The notes under the pieces: model-generated
What the model was told of the DNA's origin: nothing
Seen by the model: only the letters and a program-made list of their open reading frames with translations
The model's database searches: none
Translations under genes and position numbers: made by a program
Shown: positions 1 to 5,020 of the stretch, piece by piece
Layout of the letters: each line of letters starts with the position of its first letter
How positions within the stretch are numbered: position 1 is the stretch's first letter
DNA from: a virus
Length of the DNA: 49,223 nucleotides
Reading direction: 5' to 3' (one strand)
Virus record (IMG/VR): IMGVR_UViG_3300023184_000191
Span: 1 to 49,223 of that record

Positions 1-47
1 ATACTGATTTCAAAGACCAGTGCCTTAGGCCTCTAGGCGACACCCCA
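1..47 (-). tRNA. tRNA-Ser(TGA), partial at window edge
   Basis: Only the 5' half lies in the window: the 5' acceptor strand, the D arm and an anticodon stem-loop CTGGT-CTTTGAA-ATCAG with anticodon UGA. The variable arm and 3' end lie beyond position 1. The anticodon fixes Ser; the exact 5' end (47 or 48) cannot be checked without the 3' acceptor strand. It is the most distal tRNA seen in the minus-strand array. Confidence 0.75.
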
Positions 48-54
48 ACTGAAT

Positions 55-128
55 TGGTAGCCAGTACAAGAATTGAACTTGTGATAATCGCTTATCAAGC
101 GACCGTTATACCATTTAACTAACCGGCT
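55..128 (-). tRNA. tRNA-Ile(GAT)
   Basis: Full cloverleaf with encoded CCA. The acceptor AGCCGGT pairs with ACTGGCT, and the anticodon loop TTGATAA sits on a GTCGC/GCGAT stem. Anticodon GAU reads Ile AUU/AUC. It is separate from the lysidine-type Ile tRNA at 9990-10064, so the phage covers all three Ile codons. Confidence 0.95.
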
Positions 129-134
129 CTAACT

Positions 135-209
135 TGGTGGTAATGACTGGATTCGAACCAGTAACAATCTCCTTATGAAGGAGGTAGACTACCGTTGTCC
201 TACATTACC
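135..209 (-). tRNA. tRNA-Met(CAT), elongator type
   Basis: Cloverleaf with acceptor GGTAATG/CATTACC, discriminator A and encoded CCA. Anticodon loop TTCATAA. One C-A mismatch lies at the base of the anticodon stem. It lacks the initiator hallmarks seen at 1631-1705, so elongator Met is the best call; Ile2 is less likely because a much better Ile2 is present at 9990-10064. Confidence 0.88.
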
Positions 210-210
210 A

Positions 211-278
211 TATAGAAACACACTCACCCGAATGGACATATCCTGAGTTCCGCCTGCTGTCAGAAGTGTGTTTTTATA
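211..278 (-). ncRNA. long-stem spacer element between tRNA-Lys and tRNA-Met
   Basis: Arms at 211-224 and 265-278 form a 14-bp inverted repeat with one mismatch, enclosing about 40 nt that contain a short GGA/TCC hairpin. The arms contain AAACACACT/AGTGTGTTT, shared with elements at 1717, 3082 and 4442. The element fills the whole gap between two tRNAs, so it would be made as part of the polycistronic RNA. It could be a processing hairpin or a stable small RNA. Confidence 0.6.
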
Positions 279-353
279 TGGTAGGAGCACAGAGAATCGA
301 ACTCTGATTAACTGGTTAAAAGCCAGCTACTTTAGCCGTTAAGTTATACTCCC
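279..353 (-). tRNA. tRNA-Lys(TTT)
   Basis: Cloverleaf with acceptor GGGAGTA/TGCTCCT, anticodon stem GCTGG/CCAGT and loop CTTTTAA (anticodon UUU), with T arm and encoded CCA. First of two Lys tRNAs in the array. Confidence 0.95.
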
Positions 354-358
354 GTATT

Positions 359-434
359 TGGTCCCTGCGGTGAGATTTGAACTCACGACCAGCGGATTAA
401 GAGTCCGTTGCGCTACCAACTGCGCCACACAGGG
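359..434 (-). tRNA. tRNA-Lys(CTT)
   Basis: Cloverleaf with acceptor CCCTGTG/CGCAGGG, anticodon loop CTCTTAA (anticodon CUU), discriminator A and encoded CCA. Two Lys isoacceptors in one phage array cover AAA and AAG. Confidence 0.93.
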
Positions 435-539
435 TTGTTCGTAATTTTTTGATTTTACGTGCCAACCCTAGACCAATACGGGATCTAGAGCGACACTACA
501 TTTTACCTCGTTTCATGTGTTTCTCCTTGTTGTAAAATT

Positions 540-613
540 TGGTGCCCCACGACAGAATCGAACTGCCATCACAGGATTACAAAACCAGTGTAATGCCATT
601 ATACTAGTAGGGC
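540..613 (-). tRNA. tRNA-Thr(TGT), imperfect anticodon stem
   Basis: Acceptor GCCCTAC/GTGGGGC, discriminator A, CCA and T arm are all sound. The anticodon region reads GTTTTGTAATC, placing UGU at the anticodon. The anticodon stem has two T-T oppositions, so it is weaker than usual. Thr is assigned by analogy with bacterial tRNA-Thr loops. Function may be reduced. Confidence 0.75.
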
Positions 614-620
614 GGCGGCG

Positions 621-806
621 TCAAGCCTTTGCTATGATCTTTTGAATTGTTTTTTTGTAGTCCAACGCACGTTGAATCTTTGCACGATGCTTGGGTCTGG
701 CACCCTCCAACAGTTTGGTCAACTGTTCCACAGTGAGTGGTCCAAGTCTGGGTTTGCCAGTCTTGTGTTTCATTGGATCATTGCTGGTTTTAAATGTGTT
801 TGACAT
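621..806 (-). CDS. small basic protein, function unknown
   Basis: This 61-residue gene sits inside the tRNA array between tRNA-Thr and tRNA-Asn. Its ATG is preceded by AAAGGAA at a normal distance. The product is Lys/Arg-rich with a central GKPRLGPLTVEQLTKLL stretch and a helical, charged C-terminus; no catalytic motif or membrane segment is visible. I recall similar small proteins in T4-like cyanophages but cannot name a function. The basic character suits nucleic-acid binding, which is inference only. Confidence 0.75.
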   Translation of the reverse strand: MSNTFKTSNDPMKHKTGKPRLGPLTVEQLTKLLEGARPKHRAKIQRALDYKKTIQKIIAKA

Positions 807-824
807 ACAGTTTCCTTTTTAATT

Positions 825-899
825 TGGCTCCTCAGACTGGGATCGAACCAATGACCGAACGGTTAACAGCCGTTTGCTCTACCTCTGAGCTACTGAGGA
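825..899 (-). tRNA. tRNA-Asn(GTT)
   Basis: Cloverleaf with acceptor TCCTCAG/CTGAGGA, discriminator G, encoded CCA and anticodon loop CTGTTAA (anticodon GUU). GUU anticodons are a normal substrate for queuosine, which matters because the phage also encodes preQ0-pathway enzymes. Confidence 0.95.
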
Positions 900-907
900 A
901 TATACTT

Positions 908-997
908 TGGCGGTGCGACTCGGACTCGAACCGAGAACCCGGATTACGCCGAGCGACAGATTAGCAATCTGCTCTAATACCATTATAGGACCGCACC
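908..997 (-). tRNA. tRNA-Ser(GCT)
   Basis: Type II tRNA of 90 nt with a long variable arm. Acceptor GGTGCGG/TCGCACC, discriminator G, CCA, anticodon loop TTGCTAA (anticodon GCU). With the UGA tRNA at the window edge it gives two Ser isoacceptors. Confidence 0.95.
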
Positions 998-1019
998 TTC
1001 GAAATACTTATACTGACTT

Positions 1020-1094
1020 TGGTGGAGGATAGCGGAATCGAACCGCTAACTGTAACTTGCAAGGCTACTGTGTTCCCAATTATACCAATCCCCC
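1020..1094 (-). tRNA. tRNA-Ala(TGC)
   Basis: Acceptor GGGGGAT/ATCCTCC, anticodon loop CTTGCAA on a GTAGC/GTTAC stem (anticodon UGC), T arm and encoded CCA. Confidence 0.93.
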
Positions 1095-1101
1095 GAATAC
1101 T

Positions 1102-1175
1102 TGGCGACCAGGGAGGGAATCGAACCCCCACCAGTGGTTTTGGAGACCACCGCACTGCCATTATACTACCCAGCC
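1102..1175 (-). tRNA. tRNA-Trp(CCA)
   Basis: Acceptor GGCTGGG/CCTGGTC with G-U pairs, discriminator G, encoded CCA, and anticodon loop CTCCAAA on a five-pair GTGGT/ACCAC stem. Confidence 0.94.
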
Positions 1176-1204
1176 ATGTTTCTAACACACTGAGACCAAT
1201 GTGT

Positions 1205-1270
1205 GTATCGAAGCACTCTACATGAGTACGTACCCACTTGTCGCCTTAAGGCTAGAGAATGCTTCGATAC
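1205..1270 (-). ncRNA. long-stem spacer element with two inner hairpins
   Basis: Eleven perfect pairs (1205-1215 with 1260-1270) are extended by five more (1216-1220 with 1253-1257) after a two-nucleotide bulge. Inside are a GCCT/AGGC hairpin and a near-palindrome around GTACGTAC. It is directly upstream of tRNA-Trp in the transcript. The arm sequence differs from the AAACACAC family, but the architecture is the same. Function unknown. Confidence 0.55.
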
Positions 1271-1328
1271 TCTGGAATTTTACCAACTGCGTTGTCGCCA
1301 CAGTCTTCTCATCCTCCAGGCCGCCCAC

Positions 1329-1357
1329 ATTATAGCAGTGTTTAGTGTGTCTGCAGG
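1329..1357 (-). promoter_or_regulatory. possible weak sigma70 promoter
   Basis: A perfect TATAAT -10 (1329-1334) is followed at 17-bp spacing by a poor -35 (CCTGCA, 1352-1357). It lies just downstream of the terminator at 1383-1412 and could restart transcription for the tRNAs below. The weak -35 keeps confidence low. Confidence 0.35.
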
Positions 1358-1382
1358 GTCGCGTTCCCTATGCCACATAATG

Positions 1383-1412
1383 AAAAACCCCGGAGTGTTT
1401 AGTTCCGGGGTT
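1383..1412 (-). terminator. intrinsic terminator after the 36-aa gene
   Basis: On the minus strand AACCCCGG pairs with CCGGGGTT across an 11-nt loop, followed by TTTTTCA. It lies 27 nt after the stop of the 36-codon gene and would end that short transcript. Confidence 0.8.
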
Positions 1413-1439
1413 CTTGTCAGATATACGAATATAGTCTAA

Positions 1440-1550
1440 TCAGAACCCCGGCTCTCCTGGAATACTGTTCGCTGAGCCATTGGCCAACAGCCAGTTTGTT
1501 GACTGGAGGGACTGGGGCTTTGTCATTGAACAGAATTGTTGTTTCATCAT
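1440..1550 (-). CDS. 36-aa mini-protein with its own promoter and terminator
   Basis: The reading frame starts MMKQQFCSMTKPQ and ends NSIPGEPGF. It has a consensus promoter whose -10 ends 7 bp before the ATG, and a strong terminator just after the stop, so it forms a self-contained unit of about 150 nt.

AGGAACT precedes the ATG but most of it would lie upstream of the predicted transcript start, so initiation may be leaderless. No motif is recognised. The alternative is that this unit makes a small RNA: its minus-strand sequence holds an internal CCAGT/ACTGG-type hairpin. An operator-like palindrome covers the -35. Confidence 0.5.
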   Translation of the reverse strand: MMKQQFCSMTKPQSLQSTNWLLANGSANSIPGEPGF

Positions 1551-1557
1551 AGTTCCT

Positions 1558-1586
1558 ATTATAGTGTATTTACCATTGCAGGTCAA
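1558..1586 (-). promoter_or_regulatory. sigma70 promoter with palindrome over the -35
   Basis: TTGACC (1581-1586), 17-bp spacer, TATAAT (1558-1563), minus strand. An 18-nt palindrome at 1576-1593 (8-bp arms TTGCAGGT/ACCTGCAA, 2-nt centre) encloses the -35, as a repressor operator would. Confidence 0.75.
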
Positions 1587-1602
1587 CCTGCAATAAAATT
1601 TA

Positions 1603-1622
1603 GTGTGGTATTTATGCCACAC
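1603..1622 (-). terminator. hairpin terminator after initiator tRNA
   Basis: GTGTGG pairs with CCACAC on the minus strand across an 8-nt loop, followed by TAAATTTTATT. It starts 8 nt after the CCA of tRNA-fMet. The U tract is broken by A's, so it may be a processing or pausing hairpin rather than a strong terminator. Confidence 0.5.
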
Positions 1623-1630
1623 AACGAATT

Positions 1631-1705
1631 TGGTTGCAGAGGACGGATTCGCACCGCCGGTCCCCGGGTTATGAGCCCGATGAGATACTACTTCTCCACT
1701 CTGCG
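1631..1705 (-). tRNA. initiator tRNA-fMet(CAT)
   Basis: It has the initiator hallmarks: C1 opposite A72 (unpaired acceptor end), three consecutive G-C pairs below the anticodon (GGGCTCATAACCC), and a strong match to the bacterial initiator pattern GTGGAG near the 5' end. CCA is encoded. Phage-encoded initiator tRNAs are known but uncommon. Confidence 0.95.
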
Positions 1706-1716
1706 TCATGTTTATT

Positions 1717-1817
1717 TATACTGAAACACACTATTAAGAGTCCGATTCTTATTAAGACGCATCCGCTTTGTGTTTCGAACCACTAAGCATAACTTCGTCA
1801 TAATGTGTTTTAGTATA
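1717..1817 (-). ncRNA. long-stem spacer element (AAACACAC family)
   Basis: Arms 1717-1734 and 1800-1817 form an 18-bp inverted repeat with two mismatches, enclosing about 65 nt. The arms carry GAAACACACTAT/ATAATGTGTTTT, shared with three other elements. The inner region contains a GTGGTTCGAAACAC segment resembling a T arm, but no tRNA fold could be completed. Lies 12 nt upstream (on the minus strand, 5') of nothing but the initiator tRNA that follows it. Confidence 0.6.
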
Positions 1818-2756
1818 AAGTGGCGCACTGAGAATACATGCTAACCCAACAACACCTCGAGCATTATTACAAGCCTTGCGAGCTTGCTTTCTCTCGACTT
1901 CCACCAAGACCATATTGCTATGTATCCCAGTCTGCTGTCAGCATCGCCGTTTTTAAAGACAGGCAGTAGTCTTGTCGTTGTATGCTATTCTACGCCATCT
2001 ATCCCGTTGACCTTTAGAGCCATTCACAGTCGCTAAACTGTTACGAAACTTCCAGCATAAACAGATTTCACCTTGCGAGTTACGTCTGACTTGATTACCT
2101 TGCGGCCCAAGTATTAGATGCTTTTCACACACAACCGAGTCAGTCTTTGCTTTTTTAATCGTTAATTGGATTTGAACCAATAGTCGACTCCTTCATATGG
2201 AGTTGCGTTACCATTACGCTATAACAACCTACTGCGATGTGCTGACTCTGTTGCTGAATACTCTTTTGGAATACCCAATACAACACACCACGTACCTTTG
2301 GTCTTGCGGACTACTCAGTCGTCTTTTGCGATCTGTGTTGCCCCGCCAGTTTCCCGACAGCCCCACTGACCACTCAAACTGCGATACCGCCCTTGACTGC
2401 AACATCTCGGACTATACCACTACCCTTTCCCATACCAATTAACTGGACTGGTTTAGTTGTGAAGTCAGCACCACCTGTTACTTTCCACTGACCCAAGTTC
2501 CCATTGATGCAATCTCAGGCTTGTCGGCCAACGTTCTTTCCACAACATCCAGCGTCATTGTTACCTCCACCGGTCTTATCAGTGAAGGGACTCTCACGAG
2601 TCTGAGCAGGCTTGCATAGTTGGACCATTGCTGGCGCAGGCGTGTAGGACGCTTGTGCTTTGGCTACCTCGCGGCAGTTATCCTAAAGAGGCTATGCCCC
2701 CAAATCCTTAAACAAATAATTTGTTATCATTTGTTTAGGGACTTTGTTTTTAACAT
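1818..2756 (-). ncRNA. candidate large structured RNA with embedded tRNA-like unit
   Basis: About 940 nt with no convincing gene on either strand but many local stems on the minus strand. A 9-bp hairpin (2709-2717/2729-2737) lies near the predicted start. Two GNRA-capped hairpins follow: CTACC/GGCAG at 2664-2677 (loop GCGA on the minus strand) and GACTC/GAGTC at 2589-2602 (loop GUGA). The motif GTGGAAAG occurs twice.

A promoter at 2763-2791 points into it and a CCA-less tRNA-like unit sits at 2157-2228. Large phage RNAs such as GOLLD and ROOL are known to lie beside or around tRNAs; membership is inference. Boundaries are approximate. Confidence 0.45.
2157..2228 (-). tRNA. tRNA-like unit, anticodon AUG, no CCA
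   Basis: A complete cloverleaf can be drawn: acceptor GTTGTTA/TAACGAT with two G-U pairs, D arm GCG/CGC, a perfect ACTCC/GGAGT anticodon stem, loop ATATGAA, and T arm ATTGG-TTCAAAT-CCAAT.

It differs from every other tRNA here: no CCA is encoded, the discriminator would be T, and the anticodon AUG (nominally His) is almost never used. A normal tRNA-His lies at 3005-3082. It may be a decayed tRNA or a tRNA-like domain of the surrounding RNA. Confidence 0.55.
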
Positions 2757-2762
2757 GTGTGT

Positions 2763-2791
2763 ATTATTACACAGAATCGATTGTGTGTCAA
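2763..2791 (-). promoter_or_regulatory. sigma70-like promoter into the large RNA region
   Basis: TTGACA (2786-2791), 17-bp spacer, AATAAT (2763-2768), followed by ACACACATG. The same ACACACATG follows the -10 of the GIY-YIG promoter at 12944. Only a 9-codon frame follows here, so an RNA product is more likely than a protein. Confidence 0.6.
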
Positions 2792-3004
2792 CTGAATTTG
2801 GATAAACTCAACAGCCTACTGCATTGTGTTTAAAGGTACAGAACACAATAAAAAGACTGTGTTCTCTTCCTTCCAGCAACATGACTTCGACTGTGACTAG
2901 CAGTCCACGCGGCTCTCGCCCGGTCAGCGGCGCTGGATCAATTTGATCCCCAGCAGTTGGGCCCATTGTCATTGAGTTTTTGACACAGGCCGTTGAGTTT
3001 AACT
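2792..3004 (-). other. non-coding gap with two hairpins
   Basis: No gene seen. There is a GAACACA/TGTGTTC hairpin at 2841-2864 and a longer inverted repeat around GGATCAATTTGATCC at about 2931-2953. No terminator signature. It may be a leader between tRNA-His and the promoter at 2763-2791, or part of the neighbouring structured RNA. Confidence 0.3.
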
Positions 3005-3082
3005 TGGGGTGCATGATGGGATTCGAACCCACGCATATCGGAATCACAATCCGAGGTCTTAAACCGCTTGACGACACGCACC
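3005..3082 (-). tRNA. tRNA-His(GTG)
   Basis: Acceptor GTGCGTG/CATGCAC with an extra encoded G at -1 opposite C73, the hallmark of tRNA-His. Anticodon loop TTGTGAT on a TCGGA/TCCGA stem; CCA encoded. GUG is a queuosine-type anticodon. Confidence 0.95.
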
Positions 3083-3185
3083 ATGTAGAAACACACTATA
3101 CAACAGGTTTAGGTCTGCTTCTGTATCCTGTTACGGCGTAGCATGAAGTTATCTCTAGACCTCAGCCGTAATGTGTTTTTATATG
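3082..3185 (-). ncRNA. long-stem spacer element with kissing-loop potential
   Basis: Outer arms 3082-3098 and 3169-3185 (AAACACAC family) enclose two hairpins: AACAGG/CCTGTT (3102-3107/3127-3132) and TTACGGC/GCCGTAA (3131-3137/3165-3171). Their loops hold perfectly complementary hexamers, AGGTCT (3111-3116) and AGACCT (3157-3162), which could form a kissing interaction. It exactly fills the gap between tRNA-Arg and tRNA-His. Function unknown. Confidence 0.6.
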
Positions 3186-3260
3186 GCGCGACCAGAAGGA
3201 TTCGAACCTCCCACCCCTGCGTTCGTAGCACAGTGCTCTATCCAAATGAGCTATGGTCGC
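3184..3260 (-). tRNA. tRNA-Arg(ACG)
   Basis: Acceptor GCGACCA/TGGTCGC, discriminator G, CCA, anticodon loop CTACGAA on CTGTG/CGCAG. The ACG anticodon is normally deaminated to ICG by TadA and reads CGU, CGC and CGA. Confidence 0.95.
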
Positions 3261-3261
3261 C

Positions 3262-3795
3262 GATTGAATTTGAGAGTAGTGCCACCACGTTATTGGCACC
3301 ATTTACCTGATTGCACTAGTCCGGACAGGTTGTCGGTACGTCACTTGAGATTCGTCCAGCGTAGTCTCCTTTACAGACCCCTGCAGTTCCCCGCAGGGTG
3401 GGAGTTGAACCCATTTGCCTTTTACTACACAGTACCTTCGAAGAATACTGCCTAGCGTGACTTCACTTGCTGACACTCTCAAAACTGAATTTGTTATATT
3501 GTGGATTTTGTCAGTTTATTGTTCCACAACTTCACGACGCAATAGCAACTTAATGCCGCACTGCTCGATACCCTACCCATTATGCGAACACTTTGGGATC
3601 AAACGGGATAACAAAACTTGGAGCCTAGTGCTAGTACGACCTAGCAACATCCCTTGAGCGAGAGCGTAGGAACTTAATCTACGGGTTTGACACCTCTTGG
3701 GTTGAACAGTCAGGACAACTACTTGCATTCACTCCGCAACACTTGTTCAAGGTGTTGTTTCACTACTAGCGTTCATTTCCAACTAGACATAAACT
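3262..3795 (-). ncRNA. candidate large structured RNA with H-type pseudoknot
   Basis: 534 nt between tRNA-Asp and tRNA-Arg without a credible gene. Two interleaved perfect 7-bp helices form a classic pseudoknot: AAACTGA (3482-3488) with TCAGTTT (3511-3517), and TTGTGGA (3499-3505) with TCCACAA (3523-3529).

Other stems are GCTAG/CTAGC (3630-3634/3641-3645), a 9-bp CAACACTTG hairpin near 3738-3758, and CCTGC/GCAGG near 3380-3400. A T-arm-like GGGTTCAACTCCC occurs at about 3399-3415 but no tRNA can be built around it. Candidate families are GOLLD, ROOL or something new. Ends are set by the flanking tRNAs. Confidence 0.5.
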
Positions 3796-3870
3796 TGGCG
3801 ACTCGTGGGAGAATCGAACTCCCATAAGCGGATAGACAATCCGCTGTAATGACCATTATACTAACGAGCC
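3796..3870 (-). tRNA. tRNA-Asp(GTC)
   Basis: Acceptor GGCTCGT/ACGAGTC, discriminator G, CCA, and anticodon loop TTGTCTA on a perfect GCGGA/TCCGC stem. GUC is a queuosine-type anticodon. Confidence 0.95.
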
Positions 3871-3873
3871 AAA

Positions 3874-4028
3874 AATGTTATAGACAAGCACCGAGGACGC
3901 AAATTTAGGAGTCTGGGGCTTCCAGTCCATAGCCGATGCAGTTATGTCAGGATCCGTCGCCGGCCGCTTGGACCCGAATAGCGTATGCGTCCATACGCGA
4001 TACCTTATCGGTGCTTGTCTATAACATT
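3874..4028 (-). ncRNA. long-stem element with 21-bp perfect inverted repeat
   Basis: Arms 3874-3894 and 4008-4028 are perfectly complementary over 21 bp. The 113-nt interior has a GCGTATG/CATACGC hairpin with a 4-nt loop (3981-3998) and an alternative pairing GGACGCA (3895-3901) with TGCGTCC (3986-3992) that would compete with it. It starts 4 nt from the 5' end of tRNA-Asp. Such a stem should be an RNase III target; a switch between two folds is possible. No coding capacity seen. Confidence 0.6.
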
Positions 4029-4199
4029 AAAAAATGCGGATTCAAAAATCAAATCCTCCCACTGCTAACTACTGCTTCCCAATTTATCGTCCATCGGCAC
4101 CCGTGGTAGGGCTTGCGATGCGCATCGGCCTGACGTTCTAGCGTCAGTGATCCTTGGGATAGGACTGCTGGGCCTTGTCCTGCCCAGCATCAGGTTGTT
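4029..4199. other. non-coding gap between structured element and tRNA-Tyr
   Basis: No gene, tRNA or terminator seen. Short stems are visible (GATGCGCATC, a GACGTT/AGCGTC hairpin near 4132-4146, and CTGGGC/GCCCAG near 4168-4187), consistent with more structured RNA. Confidence 0.3.
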
Positions 4200-4285
4200 T
4201 GGTGGAGACGGATGGATTCGAACCACCGCGCTTTTTAGGGGCGAGATTTACAGTCTCGTGCAATCAACCACTCTGCCACGTCTCC
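4200..4285 (-). tRNA. tRNA-Tyr(GTA)
   Basis: Type II tRNA of 86 nt with a long variable arm. Acceptor GGAGACG/CGTCTCC, CCA encoded, anticodon loop CTGTAAA on CGAGA/TCTCG. GUA is a queuosine-type anticodon, so all four Q-type tRNAs (Tyr, His, Asn, Asp) are encoded here. Confidence 0.95.
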
Positions 4286-4364
4286 AAAAAAGAGTAAGAG
4301 CAAGGTTGCAGAGCCTAGTGTCCCATTACTGGGAGAAGTGCTCAGGCGATATGCCCTTACAAAA

Positions 4365-4439
4365 TGGTACACGATACGAGAATCGAACTCGTCTTTCCGG
4401 CGTGAAAGGCCAGCGTCCTAACCGATAGACGAATCGTGC
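4365..4439 (-). tRNA. tRNA-Glu(TTC)
   Basis: Acceptor GCACGAT/ATCGTGT, discriminator A, CCA, and anticodon loop CTTTCAC on CTGGC/GCCGG. It is the first tRNA downstream of the tandem promoters. Confidence 0.95.
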
Positions 4440-4441
4440 AT

Positions 4442-4526
4442 GCTATATGAAAACACACTTCAGATACTGTACTAAACAGAAACTATCCAACACGGCCTAT
4501 GCCGCTGAAGCGTGTTTACATATAGC
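4442..4526 (-). ncRNA. long-stem spacer element, 22-bp stem
   Basis: Arms 4442-4463 and 4505-4526 form a 22-bp stem with two mismatches, the longest of the AAACACAC family. Inside are a CGGC/GCCG hairpin and a CTGT/ACAG hairpin. It abuts the 5' end of tRNA-Glu. Confidence 0.62.
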
Positions 4527-4828
4527 GCCTGTTACTTGAACAGGGCTATACGAAAAATTCAATTTTTAACGAACCGTACAACCAGTCTCGATCGACTGCG
4601 TTGTTTAAATTACTGTGGCAGTAATTTTTCAACTGCCGGCCTCGGGGATTTGATCCCTTTGCCTTACACTCCAAGGACCCATGTTGGCATGGGTCTTTTG
4701 TGATACCACCGTTCCTCGGCGGTCTCAGAGTGGTTGGGGCTGAAGCACCGCTTCATTTAATACTTCCTGCTTGACTTTTTGCTATCACTAGCGTGTCTTG
4801 CGTTTTGAAGTAACCTTAATCTCTAACT
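4527..4828 (-). ncRNA. structured leader of the tRNA operon
   Basis: This stretch lies between the proximal promoter and the first stem element. It has a dense set of stems on the minus strand: GAAGC/GCTTC near 4742-4754, CCGCCG/CGGTGG near 4704-4722, GACCCATG/CATGGGTC at 4676-4695, a 9-bp AAATTACTG hairpin near 4608-4628, CAGTC/GACTG near 4583-4599, and CCTGTT/AACAGG near 4528-4544. No credible gene. A regulatory leader or a stable RNA is possible. Confidence 0.4.
4676..4699 (+). terminator. plus-strand terminator-like hairpin inside the RNA leader
   Basis: GACCCATG-TTGG-CATGGGTC followed by TTTT on the plus strand. No plus-strand gene precedes it, so it may block antisense transcription through the tRNA array, or simply be one stem of the minus-strand leader. 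Confidence 0.45.
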
Positions 4829-4835
4829 AGTCTCT

Positions 4836-4864
4836 AGTATAACATCTTCTGATATACCGGTCAA
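4836..4864 (-). promoter_or_regulatory. proximal promoter of the tRNA operon
   Basis: TTGACC (4859-4864), 17-bp spacer, TATACT (4836-4841) with an extended -10 (TGT before TATACT). Followed by AGAGACTAG, a block shared with the distal promoter. No start codon with a ribosome site follows, as expected for stable RNA. Confidence 0.85.
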
Positions 4865-4934
4865 CTTGTTTTGCAAAATCCCTTCACTTTGTAGGGTCTT
4901 TGCAAACTTTGCTGTTGCTTTCTGACTAGTCTCT

Positions 4935-4963
4935 AGTATAACACCTCTTGAATTATTGGTCTA
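4935..4963 (-). promoter_or_regulatory. distal promoter of the tRNA operon
   Basis: TAGACC (4958-4963), 17-bp spacer, TATACT (4935-4940), extended -10 TGT. The -10, discriminator and initial transcribed bases are identical to those of the proximal promoter 99 bp away, as in tandem rRNA promoters. Confidence 0.8.
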
Positions 4964-4974
4964 GCACAAAAAGG

Positions 4975-5000
4975 AAAACCCGCCAATTAAGCGGGTTTTT
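4975..5000 (-). terminator. bidirectional intrinsic terminator
   Basis: AAACCCGC pairs with GCGGGTTT (4976-4983/4991-4998), with a T-run on either strand. On the minus strand it follows the 31-codon gene and separates it from the tRNA promoters. Confidence 0.85.
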
Positions 5001-5020
5001 GCTTGAGTAGTACTTTTGTA

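Noticed and set aside
496-516. Seven-codon ORF (MKRGKM, TAG) with AAGGAG upstream between tRNA genes
   Set aside because: Too short to call; readthrough would extend it to a basic peptide, but nothing supports suppression.
1953-2180. 75-codon minus-strand ORF with Arg/Lys-rich end
   Set aside because: No ribosome site; it overlaps the tRNA-like unit and the structured RNA, and another frame has similar openness.
2478-2558. 26-codon ORF with GGAGG before its ATG
   Set aside because: Good ribosome site by chance is possible in purine-rich RNA; no conservation evidence, and the frame lies inside the structured region.
2374-2679. Minus-strand frame rich in Gly/Asn that reads like a protein (ends ...VRDVAVKGGIAV) with one in-frame TGA
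   Set aside because: It has an internal stop and no ribosome site, sits in GNRA-capped hairpin DNA and repeats GTGGAAAG; other genes here use TGA as stop and TGG for Trp, so recoding is unlikely. Structured RNA explains it better.
3380-3440. T-arm-like GGGTTCAACTCCC next to AGGCAAA, also similar near 4630-4665
   Set aside because: No acceptor pairing or anticodon stem could be completed in either place, so neither is called a tRNA. The shared AGGCAAA-GGG string is noted only as a possible RNA motif.
3981-3998. Pseudoknot between GGACGCA and TGCGTCC in the 3874-4028 element
   Set aside because: The second sequence overlaps the hairpin it would pair across, so it is an alternative fold and not a pseudoknot.
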